In this document: positions 45,516-53,310 of the stretch, in pieces
Layout of the letters: every line of letters begins with the position of its first letter
Position numbering within the stretch: position 1 is the stretch's first letter
NCBI GenBank assembly: GCA_030684575.1
Contig: JAUXVD010000015.1
Span: 30,685-94,684 of the forward strand
Source: Nitrospirota bacterium
GTDB taxonomy: Bacteria > Nitrospirota > Nitrospiria > Nitrospirales > Nitrospiraceae
Reading direction: 5' to 3'
DNA: 64,000 nucleotides
The notes under the pieces: model-generated
The model's database searches: none
Told to the model about the DNA's origin: nothing
What the model saw: only the letters and a program-made list of their open reading frames with translations
Program-made: the position numbers and the translations under genes

Positions 45516-47129
45516 CTAGGCGTTCATATTCACTTCAAGGTTCTTGGGATAGAGCTTCCACGGCATCCACGGCTCACTCTCCATCGCCCGCTGAAGCCCT
45601 TCCAGCTCCTGCCTGAACGCCACGAATGCGGCAACCGCCCGTGCGGAGCGTTCCGGATTGGCGGACTCTGACAACACAACCGCCGTAAGGTCGGCCATCA
45701 AGGGGGCGCGCGGCGTACTCAGCATGAAATTCATGTTGAGCAACCGCTGATAGACATCCACCGGTTCACGGCTCCCGTCACGAGCCACTTGCACCGGCAT
45801 GACATTCGTCCAAACCTGGTAATTCCAGAGCGACGACCCGACCAATTCATGCTGCACCGTGCCGAGATAGAGGCAACAGGCCGCTAATCGAGCCAACGAA
45901 GCCCTGGTAAGAGATGCAGCGGTTACGGGCAGACCGTTCGGCAACGCCTTGTCCAACGCATCCACCCACTCACAAATGGCACGATCCGCCCTGACATCCG
46001 CATCAGTGCCGTAGTAGAGAGCCAGATATCGTGTCGTATGCCGGAGCATGACATCGAACAAGGCGGTCAGGTTCCCCTCGGTTGGCTGGTCGAATCCTGC
46101 ATACAACACTCCCCGCTTGGCGGCGTAACCTTGAGGATCCCAGGCCCTCGCATCAAATCCTCCGACGCTATCGTCCATTAGTCGATACATCTCCTCATGG
46201 GCATAACTGAACACCGCCTCGAAATCGCCTCCAGGAACCACCTGCGACTCCATCCCAAGCCGGTTACTGGCCTGAGCGCCAAAGATATGCGGCCACAGCA
46301 GCCGACACAATGGATGGTCGTCAGGGAGCACATTGCGTGTCACGATCGACAGCGTCTCACCACCGATCAGATGCACCCAATTCCAATGGCGAATAAGGCT
46401 CGTATGGGTCGAGAGGGCACAGAGCGCCAAGCGGCTCGCCAACGCCCAGTTCGCATCGTTGGGATAGGACAGCCCGAGTGCAGATTCAATCTTCGTCGGA
46501 GTCAGCCGCTTTCCCATGGGGTCCAACTGAAACTGAACACGCGTACCTAATCGATACAGCCCTGCCCTAGGGTGATATTCGGTCAGATGCCGGAGATCCC
46601 ACTCAAAGGAGTCCTGATTCATCACCTTCCTGATATACCCGGCAAAAGGTCCTTGCACCGCCAAGGTCCCGAGATCAGGGCTTCCCTTCAGTTCCTGTGG
46701 AAGCACGGGAAACTCCAACACCTCCCTGGGCACCCGGCCATGCCGCTTCGCCGCCCTATTGACCGCCCGGCGATGTCGATCGGTATAGGCCTGGGCCAAC
46801 ACCACCTGCGGAATCGCATCGATGGGAGGAAGTCCTTGTACCGTGGGAGGAAGGAGGCGATTCAGGAGCATGAACAATCGCGAGAAGAACCGGCGAATCC
46901 GGTGACGGACCACAGGATATTGTTCGTCCCGTGGTGTACATTCACCGATCAATACATGCTGAATCGCAATACGGGGGAATATCCGCGCGACAGGAACAGC
47001 CTCCAGCTTGCGAGGATCCTTGCGGCATCGAGTCACATCCAAATCCCGATTGGTACTGAACTTCAGCGCCAGAATCCGACTCCATAACCCGTTTCGAATT
47101 GCCCACCGAAACTGCGCGATTCTTCCCAT
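45516..47129 (-). CDS. Lipoxygenase-family protein with altered metal site
   Basis: 537 residues from ATG at 47129 (AGGGAG six bases upstream; another ATG two codons earlier, at 47135, is possible). By eye it matches the catalytic domain of lipoxygenases: HWNWVH, equivalent to the iron ligand pair H-W-L-N-T-H of the soybean enzyme, then LPDDHPLCRLLWPH, like SVLHPIYKLLTPH, then YLALYYGTDADVRADRAICEWVDAL, like YVPLYYARDDDVKNDSELQHWW, and QHELVGSSLWNYQ, like LHAAVNFGQ. Counting from the 47135 start, H250, H255 and H429 would bind iron. The fourth ligand (Asn/Ser, four after the third His) is Gly433, and the chain ends in Ala rather than Ile. No N-terminal PLAT domain and no signal peptide are seen. 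Oxygenation of polyunsaturated lipids is the family role; activity here is uncertain. Confidence 0.75.
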   Translation of the reverse strand: MGRIAQFRWAIRNGLWSRILALKFSTNRDLDVTRCRKDPRKLEAVPVARIFPRIAIQHVLIGECTPRDEQYPVVRHRIRRFFSRLFMLLNRLLPPTVQGLPPIDAIPQVVLAQAYTDRHRRAVNRAAKRHGRVPREVLEFPVLPQELKGSPDLGTLAVQGPFAGYIRKVMNQDSFEWDLRHLTEYHPRAGLYRLGTRVQFQLDPMGKRLTPTKIESALGLSYPNDANWALASRLALCALSTHTSLIRHWNWVHLIGGETLSIVTRNVLPDDHPLCRLLWPHIFGAQASNRLGMESQVVPGGDFEAVFSYAHEEMYRLMDDSVGGFDARAWDPQGYAAKRGVLYAGFDQPTEGNLTALFDVMLRHTTRYLALYYGTDADVRADRAICEWVDALDKALPNGLPVTAASLTRASLARLAACCLYLGTVQHELVGSSLWNYQVWTNVMPVQVARDGSREPVDVYQRLLNMNFMLSTPRAPLMADLTAVVLSESANPERSARAVAAFVAFRQELEGLQRAMESEPWMPWKLYPKNLEVNMNA

Positions 47130-47135
47130 CCACAT

Positions 47136-47445
47136 CTCCCTACCCTATGGTGAATCACCACCATGTTATTTGCCGCATGAAAATACCCTACAACATAAAC
47201 CAGTTCATGCGGCCAAGGCACTGACAAACTACGTAAGCACTATCGGTCGGACAACGCAAAGTACATACCCAGCAGGGCGCGGCCAATGAGAATCGTGGTT
47301 TCGTGTGAAAATGCTGGGATATTGAAAGCTACGTTCAGAGGATGGGGAACTTCTCTATGGTCGCCGTGGCAGCCAGTATCCCTTCAGATACTGGCCGCCA
47401 CGAGAAAGATACAGAGTAGAGGGCTTGTCGTGCCGCGCCAGAGAA
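47136..47445. other. Gene-free spacer containing a hairpin
   Basis: 310 bases with no supportable gene. It contains one imperfect inverted repeat at 47365-47402: CGTGGC-AG-CCAGTATC, loop CCTTCA, GATACTGG-CC-GCCACG. This gives 8 plus 6 base pairs around a 2x2 internal loop, 43 bases after the stop of the thiamine-binding gene. It lacks a T-run, so it is at best a weak terminator or an mRNA-end structure. No promoter motif stands out for the lipoxygenase gene. Confidence 0.5.
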
Positions 47446-47754
47446 TTATGTTTTCACTGTTCGCTTGAGTTGTCGTTCCACACTGGCAACTTTGCTCGTG
47501 AGCCGGCCCTTGGGGCCTTTCCGGTAGTCGACTTTGATCGTACAGGAAATACGGCCGCAATCTTTCTTCATCCGCACATAACATTGCTTGACGACGGCAA
47601 AGACCTCATCCCACTCCCCTTCAAGCACCGTCCCCATCGGATTCAACCGATAGTCCACTCCGCTCTTATCGATAATATCGAGCGAGCGCGACACATACTT
47701 GCCGACACTCTCTCCCTTGCCCAATGGCGACATGCTGAATTCCAATAAGACCAT
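47446..47754 (-). CDS. MTH1187-family thiamine-binding protein
   Basis: 102 residues matching the MTH1187/YkoF-type ferredoxin-like fold: MVLLEFSMSPLGKGESVGKY, IIDKSGVDYRLNPMGTVLEGEWDEVF, then RISCTIKVDYRKGPKGRL. Members bind thiamine or related molecules and probably act in salvage. 65 bases after the precorrin-2 dehydrogenase gene in the same direction. Confidence 0.88.
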   Translation of the reverse strand: MVLLEFSMSPLGKGESVGKYVSRSLDIIDKSGVDYRLNPMGTVLEGEWDEVFAVVKQCYVRMKKDCGRISCTIKVDYRKGPKGRLTSKVASVERQLKRTVKT

Positions 47755-47819
47755 CGCGACTCCTTCTTCTGCGCATCACCCTTTACGTGTCACGCCTCAC
47801 GCTGTACGTCTGGACACCC

Positions 47820-48479
47820 TTACGCTTCCCCCTTGATCCCAGGCACGACCGCAAGCTTCGCCCGTTCATCAAGCCACACCTTCGGATACTGGACCTTGCC
47901 TAATACGCGAAACCCATCCAGTGCCTCACGCAACAGAGCCCGACGTTTTTCGAACTCCGGCTCATTCGCCTTGGTCTGCTCCCGAAGTTCGCCAAGCCAT
48001 TCCACAAAGGCGGCAAACTCCTCGCCGAAAATCTTTTCCATATCTTCCTTCATGAAACCTGACAGAGCCGGAGCCACCCCGCTTGTACTGATCGCGACAC
48101 GGAGATGACCGGATACCACGACTGCCGGCATCGTCACCGTTGAGCATTCCGGCTGGTCGACCGACCACAAGAGGAACTTTTTCTCCCGCGCCTTCGCGAA
48201 GAGCGCGCGCGAAAAGTCGCGATCCCCTCGCACCATATTCATCACGAGAATCGCGCTTTCCAAATCGGTATCGCGAAAATGGCGTCCACGATGAACCACC
48301 TTCGCCGACGCAGCCAAATCCTTGAGCGTATCGTTGAGCGACGGTGCCACGACGGTCACCTTCGCCCCTGCGTCCAACAACCGCTGAGTTTTCTCCGAGG
48401 CCTCCTCGTCTCCCCCGAGCACAAGCACCGGGTACCCCTTCACATCCAGAGACAACGGAAAGCCAGAATTTGCTGCCAT
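47820..48479 (-). CDS. Precorrin-2 dehydrogenase/sirohydrochlorin ferrochelatase-like protein
   Basis: 219 residues from ATG at 48479 (GGGAGG seven bases upstream). The NAD-binding N-terminus is FPLSLDVKGYPVLVLGGDEEASEKTQRLL, then VTVVAPSLND and the CysG N-terminal domain features WSVDQPECSTVTMPAVV and VAISTSGVAPALSGFMKEDME. It oxidises precorrin-2, and perhaps inserts iron, to give siroheme, complementing the CobA domain at 24712. The C-terminal helical part is longer than in SirC. No CobA domain is fused here. Confidence 0.9.
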   Translation of the reverse strand: MAANSGFPLSLDVKGYPVLVLGGDEEASEKTQRLLDAGAKVTVVAPSLNDTLKDLAASAKVVHRGRHFRDTDLESAILVMNMVRGDRDFSRALFAKAREKKFLLWSVDQPECSTVTMPAVVVSGHLRVAISTSGVAPALSGFMKEDMEKIFGEEFAAFVEWLGELREQTKANEPEFEKRRALLREALDGFRVLGKVQYPKVWLDERAKLAVVPGIKGEA

Positions 48480-48618
48480 GGTGGTTCCTCCCAATTCAAT
48501 AGTGGGGCGTATCATACAACACCCTGTTTTGCAGCGTAAACCGTGCCTTCCCCTTTTCTACCGGCCCCCGTTATAATGCGCCGGTTTACCCCTACACCTT
48601 TGCAAAGGAACCGTACCC

Positions 48619-49071
48619 ATGGCCGCCTATTCTGCACGCACACTTGGACTGGCCGGGAGCATTATCGGCCTCGCCGCGATCGCGGCATGGCTGGGCCTGG
48701 CCCATAGCTGCGACCCGGAGACCCGCGAGGCCGTGATCGCCGGGCATGTCCTCATCGCTCCGGCCCTGGCCGATCAGGTACGGCCCACCGATGTGCTCTT
48801 CGTCATTGTCCGGAAACCAGGCGCGGCAAGGCCCGTCGCGGCAAGGCGCATCGACAATCCGCAGTTCCCCGTGGCATTTGAACTCACCAATGCCGATGTG
48901 ATGGTGCAGGGTTCTGAATTGCGTGGAATGCTGGATGTGGTGGCCCGATTGGACCGAGATGGCCAGGCCGGCCCGGCTCAGCCAGGCGACATCGAAGGCC
49001 GCTACGCGAAAAACCCGACGTTACCGGGCGGACGGGATCTAGAAATTACCCTGGATTCGGTGAAGCAGTAA
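48619..49071 (+). CDS. Membrane-anchored CcmI/CycH C-terminal-like protein
   Basis: 150 residues. One N-terminal membrane helix (about 9-28, GLAGSIIGLAAIAAWLGLAH) is followed by a small beta domain: AGHVLIAPALADQVRPTDVLFVIVRKPGAARPVAARR, FPVAFELTNADVM, then QPGDIEGRYAKNP. This resembles the C-terminal domain of cytochrome c biogenesis protein CcmI/CycH, which binds apocytochrome c, but the TPR part of CcmI is absent. Function as an orphan is unknown. Convergent with the HNH gene. Confidence 0.7.
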   Translation: MAAYSARTLGLAGSIIGLAAIAAWLGLAHSCDPETREAVIAGHVLIAPALADQVRPTDVLFVIVRKPGAARPVAARRIDNPQFPVAFELTNADVMVQGSELRGMLDVVARLDRDGQAGPAQPGDIEGRYAKNPTLPGGRDLEITLDSVKQ

Positions 49072-49129
49072 AGAGGAGGTCCTGAGTCCTGAGTGCGAAG
49101 ATCGGGCCCCTCAGAACGTAGCACGGTAT

Positions 49130-49675
49130 TTACGCCTCGGCGGGGTCGGCGTCCAACTCCATATTCCAATAAAGATAATCGCGCCAGCTTTCTGGCGTAT
49201 TCCGAATCCCGATGGTAATCGTCACAACTGGATTCCAACGTGGTTTGACCGGCTTGTTCATCAGCTTCATGCCGGCTTCATCGGGCGTACGACCGCTTTT
49301 CTTATTATTGCAACGCCAACAAGCGGTGACGATATTCTCCCAGGTCTTTCGCCCACCCTTGGCGATGGGGACGACATGATCGAACGTCAGTTCCTCAGTC
49401 CGGAACTTGAACCGACAATATTGGCAGGCAAAACTATCGCGGGTGAAAATATTGATGCGGGAGAATTTCACGGCCCGGTGGACATCCTTGAGACGAACCC
49501 GCTTGAGGAGCCGCATGACGGAGGGAAGCTTGAAGGAGATCGACACCGAATGAACCTCTCGGTCATAGACCTCGAGGACTTCGACTTTGCCCTGCCAAAG
49601 AAGCGCAATGGCTTTTTGCCAATGCACCACCCGCAAGGGCTCGTACGTCGCATTCAGCAGGAGAGTCATTTCCAT
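49130..49675 (-). CDS. HNH endonuclease family protein
   Basis: 181 residues. The N-terminal ~70 residues are the usual strand/helix region (LLLNATYEPLRVVHWQKAI). The HNH zinc module follows: FACQYCRFKF, LTFDHVVPIAKGGRKTWENIVTAC and WRCNNKKSGRTP, so two Cys pairs and the DH/N/H residues are all present. Family members of this exact type are widespread in bacterial genomes and not tied to phage. No methyltransferase or restriction partner is adjacent. Confidence 0.9.
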   Translation of the reverse strand: MEMTLLLNATYEPLRVVHWQKAIALLWQGKVEVLEVYDREVHSVSISFKLPSVMRLLKRVRLKDVHRAVKFSRINIFTRDSFACQYCRFKFRTEELTFDHVVPIAKGGRKTWENIVTACWRCNNKKSGRTPDEAGMKLMNKPVKPRWNPVVTITIGIRNTPESWRDYLYWNMELDADPAEA

Positions 49676-49844
49676 GCAGCAACCTCATTCTCAACCGTGG
49701 CTCCTTCTGTGAGAAGGCGCTGGTTTAGTCTTAGGACGCGTACCTGCATCTATGCCATAAGCCTCAGTTGGAATCAAGTCATTGACGGGTCTCGGAAACC
49801 GACCCGTCTCATCGGCCAAGCCTCCAACAGGAAAGATCAGCGCC

Positions 49845-50165
49845 ATGCCTGAATTTGTCACCGTTGCGAAAGTGGAAGAGATTCCTCCGGGGACCGGACG
49901 GACCGTCGAAGTCCAAGGAGTCTGGATCGCCCTCTTCAATGTCGACGGATCCTTCTATGCCGTCGACAACACCTGTCCGCATGCGGGTGGGCCATTGGGA
50001 GAAGGATGTCTGGAGGGCCACATCGTCGAATGTCCGTGGCATGGATGGCGCTTTGACGTACAGAGCGGAGCACGACCGGAGAATCCGGACATAACCGTCG
50101 CCTGCTGTCATGTCCGAATTGAAGGGAATCACGTTCAGGTCGCGTTGCCGGAGCACTTCAAATAG
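49845..50165 (+). CDS. Rieske-type 2Fe-2S protein (NirD-like)
   Basis: 106 residues from ATG at 49845. Rieske ligands C44 and H46 (CPHAGGPLGEG) and C63 and H66 (CPWHGW) are intact, with the family's short beta framework. Small soluble Rieske proteins of this size act as ferredoxins of aromatic or nitrite-linked oxygenases or as NirD-like subunits. No large partner is adjacent, so the electron acceptor is unknown. The start was chosen because the upstream extension (49782) is not family sequence. Confidence 0.88.
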   Translation: MPEFVTVAKVEEIPPGTGRTVEVQGVWIALFNVDGSFYAVDNTCPHAGGPLGEGCLEGHIVECPWHGWRFDVQSGARPENPDITVACCHVRIEGNHVQVALPEHFK

Positions 50166-50254
50166 GAGCCTGTCGGGAGACAGGCTCGGTCTATCTGGTT
50201 CATCTAGTCGCGCTCTGGTTCAACCAAATAGATGGGACAGACTGGAGGCTTGTT

Positions 50255-50767
50255 TCAGTATCCTGGAGAGCCGAGAGGCATTGCCGGGGCCGGCAATCCT
50301 GACGGTTCACTATCCGGCTCTTTCGGAGTGACTCCGTCGGCCGGAAGCGACGCGGCATTGACCTTCTTCACCGCAAGATTGGCATGCCAAATAAATTCCC
50401 GCTCAAACCATTGCCCCGTCACCCCTTGGTCTCGCAGCTGAACCCGTATCTCGTACATATCCCCTTCCACGAGCTTCACCCGCCACTCACCCAACCGGGC
50501 AACCCGATGACGTTCGCTCATCGAACGCACATGCTCCGTCATCGCCTGAAGAATCGTGGGATAACCCAGCGCACGATGGGTTTGCACCAACGCGAGGGCC
50601 TCAGCAGCCAGAGGATCAGCCATGGGATTGAGCGACGGAGGCTTCAGCCAGAGATAGTACAGCCCACCCAATACCAGTAGGGCCACCACCGTATAGTGAA
50701 TCACCTTCACCATTGAAAACGAAGAAGAGGCAGCAGGAGAGGACGAATGGTTCTCTGACATGGACAT
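50255..50767 (-). CDS. Single-pass membrane protein of unknown function
   Basis: 170 residues from ATG at 50767; another ATG lies two codons later (50761). A short polar N-terminus (SSSPAASSSFS) and one membrane helix (about 19-40, VIHYTVVALLVLGGLYYLWL) precede a soluble domain of about 110 residues. That domain contains ALALVQTHRALGYPTILQAM and WRVKLVEGDMYEIRVQLRDQG, which look like an alpha/beta fold. A proline- and serine-rich tail follows. I do not recognise the family. It lies convergent to the Rieske gene. Confidence 0.7.
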   Translation of the reverse strand: MSMSENHSSSPAASSSFSMVKVIHYTVVALLVLGGLYYLWLKPPSLNPMADPLAAEALALVQTHRALGYPTILQAMTEHVRSMSERHRVARLGEWRVKLVEGDMYEIRVQLRDQGVTGQWFEREFIWHANLAVKKVNAASLPADGVTPKEPDSEPSGLPAPAMPLGSPGY

Positions 50768-50954
50768 CCTGTACAAGGGGTTCGATGAGAGGATAAAAAA
50801 CCGCACAACCTCGCGTTGCATCTTAGGAAGAGCAGCAACGCGAAGTCAATCGAGCCTGCACGCCAGCCCCGCATGCGGCTTGTGTGCGTGAAAGAGGTTA
50901 TGTTACAAATATCGGTCTAGTCGACACCTTTGTATCCTGAGGCGGTAAATACCC

Positions 50955-51401
50955 ATGAAATTCTTTCTCTACGGGGACCATCTCAACCCCACGCAGCTGA
51001 AACGTCGCGCACCGGAACATCAGTTCTTGATGCTCGCCACGATTCCAGAACATACCATCAAGTTTTGCCGATGGTCCTCACAATGGCGATGCGGTCTGGC
51101 CAGCGTGGCCCCCTCGCCTGGAGAACAGGTCTGGGGAGCGGTCTTCGAAGTGACGGACGAAGACCTCAAGCTGATGGACCTCTTCGAAGAAGATGTACCC
51201 CCAAGCGCGTTTCGCCAGGTCCAAGTGACCGTGCTGACCGAAGCCGGGGAGAAAATGCTGGTCACCACCTATGCCGCCACCCCGATCGGCAAATTCAAAC
51301 CCAAGGCGCATTATCTCGATTGGGTGATGAAGGGCCTCAAGCATTGGAAGCTGCCAGAAGAAGCCATCGATATGTGGAAGTCGTTCGTACCAACAACGTA
51401 A
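50955..51401 (+). CDS. Gamma-glutamylcyclotransferase-like (GGCT/AIG2 family) protein
   Basis: 148 residues with the GGCT fold signature: FFLYGDHLNPTQLKRRAP, VWGAVFEVTDEDLKLMDLFE and a conserved acidic residue in MDLFEEDV. The YGxxLN and DLFE motifs line the glutathione or gamma-glutamyl pocket in this family. Specific substrate not known. First of a short plus-strand group with a ferredoxin and moaB. Confidence 0.85.
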   Translation: MKFFLYGDHLNPTQLKRRAPEHQFLMLATIPEHTIKFCRWSSQWRCGLASVAPSPGEQVWGAVFEVTDEDLKLMDLFEEDVPPSAFRQVQVTVLTEAGEKMLVTTYAATPIGKFKPKAHYLDWVMKGLKHWKLPEEAIDMWKSFVPTT

Positions 51402-51435
51402 CCGATCAATAGCAGTACCGTCCAAAGGAGAATCC

Positions 51436-51762
51436 ATGCCAAAGCCAAAGTACCACATCGTCGTCTGCACCAATTCACGTCCTCCGGGACACCCGAAGCC
51501 ATCCTGTGGTAGCGCTGGAGCGGCCTCCCTGCTCATGGCCTTTAACATGGGGCTCATGCAGAAGGGTGTGACACCGGGAGACGTCATCGTCAGCGGCTCC
51601 TCCTGCCTCGGCCCCTGCGAGCAAGGACCCACCGTCGTCGTCTATCCGGACGCCACCTGGTACTCCAAAGTCACGGAAGCAGACGTCGCCACCATCATCG
51701 ATGAACACATTAAGGGCGGAAAGCCCGCCGAGAAACTGAACCCGGACGCAGTCTGGAAGTAA
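51436..51762 (+). CDS. Thioredoxin-like 2Fe-2S ferredoxin
   Basis: 108 residues. Cysteine pattern C11, C24 (HPKPSCG), then SCLGPC, the four-cysteine arrangement of thioredoxin-fold [2Fe-2S] ferredoxins (the NuoE/HydB-related small form). TVVVYPDATWYSKVT is the typical C-terminal part. Electron carrier of unknown partner. 34 bases after the GGCT-like gene and upstream of moaB. Confidence 0.88.
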   Translation: MPKPKYHIVVCTNSRPPGHPKPSCGSAGAASLLMAFNMGLMQKGVTPGDVIVSGSSCLGPCEQGPTVVVYPDATWYSKVTEADVATIIDEHIKGGKPAEKLNPDAVWK

Positions 51763-51846
51763 TAGTAGGCGAGAGGTGAGGGGCCAGAGGCAAGGGGTGA
51801 GTTCCAATCATGCCCCTAGCCACAAGCCTCTTGCCGAACCATCTCT

Positions 51847-52359
51847 ATGCCAACGCCCAGTCATACAGAACACAAATCCCATGCACCCAAGTCCATTGGG
51901 TGCATGGTGATTACCTGCAGCGACACGCGGACTCCCGACACCGATACCAGCGGGCAAGCCATCCACAAGCTCCTCCGGCAGTTCGGCCATGAGGTCGTGG
52001 CCTACCATCTCGTCAAAGATGAACCGGCCCAGATCAAAAGCCGAATTGAGGAAGGCCTGACGAACGATGCCGTCCAAGCCATCATCATCAATGGCGGAAC
52101 CGGGATCTCAAAGAGGGATTCGACCTTTGAAGCGGTCGACGCGATGTTGGAGAAACGGCTCGTGGGATTCGGCGAGATCTTCCGCTACCTGACCTACATG
52201 GATATCGGCTCACCAGCCATCATGAGCCGCGCCACCGCCGGCATCATCAAAGGCCGTATCTTATTCTCCACCCCAGGCTCCGAAAACGCCGTCCGCCTGG
52301 CGATGGAAAAACTCATCCTCCCCGAACTCGGCCACCTCGTCAAAGAACTCTCGAAATAG
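51847..52359 (+). CDS. moaB: Molybdenum cofactor biosynthesis protein B
   Basis: 170 residues. MoaB/MogA fold: SIGCMVITCSDTRTPDTDTSGQAI, then IIINGGTGISKRDSTFEAV, GFGEIFRYLTYMDIGSPAIMSRATAG and GRILFSTPGSENAVRLAMEKL. It adenylylates molybdopterin in some species; in others the role is uncertain. The rest of the moa pathway is not in the window. Confidence 0.94.
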   Translation: MPTPSHTEHKSHAPKSIGCMVITCSDTRTPDTDTSGQAIHKLLRQFGHEVVAYHLVKDEPAQIKSRIEEGLTNDAVQAIIINGGTGISKRDSTFEAVDAMLEKRLVGFGEIFRYLTYMDIGSPAIMSRATAGIIKGRILFSTPGSENAVRLAMEKLILPELGHLVKELSK

Positions 52360-52450
52360 GTCAGGGCTAAGCGGCTAGGGGTAACGGGGGTTGGCTCGGA
52401 CTCTTCCGACATTCTCTCTACTTCTTCGCCTTTAACTTTTCTTCACCACA

Positions 52451-52571
52451 GGATGTTCAAAACGGCCTTCCAGCAAGGCCGTAGGTGAATCAAAACCGGA
52501 GGCGTACCCTCAGGGGTACGTAGAGGATTTTGATGAACCGAGAACGATGCTGGAGGCCGTTTTCAACATCC
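52451..52571. repeat. Palindromic dispersed repeat, copy 1
   Basis: About 121 bases whose two ends are complementary: GGATGTTCAAAACGGCC...GGCCGTTTTCAACATCC. An inner arm pair (TCAAAACC/GGATTTTGA) and an apical stem (CGTACCC/GGGGTACG) make one long hairpin. The right end stops two bases before the stop codon of the minus-strand CBS gene; on the left moaB ends 91 bases away. In this copy the outer arm has GTT/AAC where other copies have GCT/AGC, so pairing is kept by matched changes. Confidence 0.9.
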
Positions 52572-52572
52572 G

Positions 52573-53007
52573 TCAATCTTGCGAAATCTTCGGTTCAGAA
52601 TACGGAGCCTCCGTCTTAATACTCGATTGGGCATACCGCTTATAGAACATCATCACATCCCGCACTGAGACCACCCCGACAATTTCGCCAGATTTGGTAA
52701 CGGCAAGATGGCGTACGCCCAAGTCCCCCATCATGTCCTGCGCCTCATCCACCGACTGCGCCCCCTCGATCGTGCAAATGGGGCTCGTCATAATCTTCTC
52801 GACCGTCAGCTTGCCGAGGGGCTTACTCATTGCCACAGCCCGGCGGACAATATCCGTATCGGTCACGATCCCAACCAACTTCGTCCCCTTCTTCACAAAC
52901 AGCGACCCCACTCGCGCCGCCTTCATCTTCTTGGCCGCGCTCACGATCGACATGCTGGGCCCGACGGTCTTGGGCTGTTTGCTCATGATCTTGGATACGC
53001 TAGACAT
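52573..53007 (-). CDS. Two-CBS-domain protein
   Basis: 144 residues from ATG at 53007 (AGGGAGG six bases upstream); the longer frame is rejected. A CBS pair: MSKQPKTVGPSMSIVSAAKKM, VGSLFVKKGTKLVGIVTDTDIV, then a second copy HLAVTKSGEIVGVVSVRDVMMF. The C-terminal tail is charged. Paralogue of the CBS gene at 24263. Likely an adenine-nucleotide sensor; the target is not evident. Its stop abuts repeat copy 1. Confidence 0.85.
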   Translation of the reverse strand: MSSVSKIMSKQPKTVGPSMSIVSAAKKMKAARVGSLFVKKGTKLVGIVTDTDIVRRAVAMSKPLGKLTVEKIMTSPICTIEGAQSVDEAQDMMGDLGVRHLAVTKSGEIVGVVSVRDVMMFYKRYAQSSIKTEAPYSEPKISQD

Positions 53008-53189
53008 GGTTTCCCTCCCTCTCGTTAATGGTATCGAGCGGAAAGAACGCCGGCCGCGTTCTCCCAGTATGATGGCTAACTTATTATACTCGCATACGTG
53101 GGAAGGATGACTGCAAAAGAGCGCCTGGGTCAGGCCGAAGAGAAGGGTACTACTGAGGATGGGCTCCACGTCTACGATTCAGAAGCAAG

Positions 53190-53310
53190 GTCTGTTTAAA
53201 ATGCCCTTCCAGCAAGGCCGCAGCCGAGTCAAAACCGGAGGCGTACCCTCAGGGGTACGTTGAGGGTTTTGACGAGGGGAGAACGATGCTGGAGGGCACT
53301 TTCAACAGAC
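53190..53310. repeat. Palindromic dispersed repeat, copy 2
   Basis: Same element, with outer arms GTCTGTTTAAAATGCCC and GGGCACTTTCAACAGAC and the same inner arms and apical CGTACCC/GGGGTACG. Outer bases differ from copies 3, 4 and 5 on both sides, so the stem still pairs. The stop codon of the alcohol dehydrogenase (53302-53304) lies inside the right arm. Confidence 0.9.
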
